Origin: Actinomycetes bacterium | GTDB lineage: Bacteria > Actinomycetota > Actinomycetes > Propionibacteriales > Propionibacteriaceae | NCBI GenBank assembly: GCA_021794705.1 | Contig: JAJYQH010000037.1 | Span: 1-6,699 of the forward strand | DNA: 6,699 nucleotides | Direction: 5' to 3' | Shown here: positions 6,689-6,699 of the stretch, piece by piece | Numbering within the stretch: position 1 is the stretch's first letter | Layout of the letters: every line of letters starts with the position of its first letter | Notes under the pieces: model-generated | Databases searched by the model: none | Seen by the model: the letters and a program-made list of their open reading frames with translations, nothing else | What the model was told of the DNA's origin: nothing | Translations under genes and position numbers: made by a program

Positions 6689-6699
6689 CGCGGGTGGAT

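Overview
The window carries a SUF iron-sulfur cluster assembly operon from a high-GC Gram-positive bacterium (Actinobacteria). The evidence is the very GC-rich DNA with G/C-biased third codon positions, two GTG starts, and the gene order sufB-sufD-Rieske-sufC-sufS-sufU-sufT. The use of SufU rather than SufE as sulfur-transfer partner and the close resemblance of every product to actinobacterial family members agree with this. The genus cannot be fixed from the sequence alone.

Layout: seven genes lie on the minus strand and are transcribed from the right edge leftward. They are sufB (5219-6676), sufD (3984-5165), a small Rieske ferredoxin (3628-3987), sufC (2867-3625), sufS (1232-2575), sufU (762-1235) and sufT (338-760). 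Spacing is tight almost everywhere: 53 nt between sufB and sufD, a 4-nt ATGA overlap from sufD to Rieske, 2 nt from Rieske to sufC, a 4-nt GTGA overlap from sufS to sufU, and 1 nt from sufU to sufT. The exception is a 291-nt non-coding stretch between sufC and sufS (2576-2866), which is dense in inverted repeats. On the plus strand at the left edge, the 3' end of a DinB-like gene (2-325) converges on sufT with only 12 nt between the stops. The right edge lies 23 nt upstream of sufB, so the operon promoter and any upstream regulator (often sufR in this phylum) are outside the view.

How the genes work together (established for these families): SufS removes sulfur from cysteine as a persulfide. 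SufU, a zinc protein, accepts it and passes it to the SufB-SufC-SufD scaffold, where SufC hydrolyses ATP and the cluster is built at the SufB/SufD interface. SufT (DUF59/MIP18 family) helps in maturation or delivery of Fe-S proteins. The Rieske protein is probably an electron carrier or an Fe-S client; its job here is unproven. All catalytic and ligand residues I looked for are present and no gene looks broken.

I see no new biological system. The part most worth a second look is the structured spacer that splits the operon into a scaffold half (sufB-D-Rieske-C) and a sulfur-supply half (sufS-U-T).
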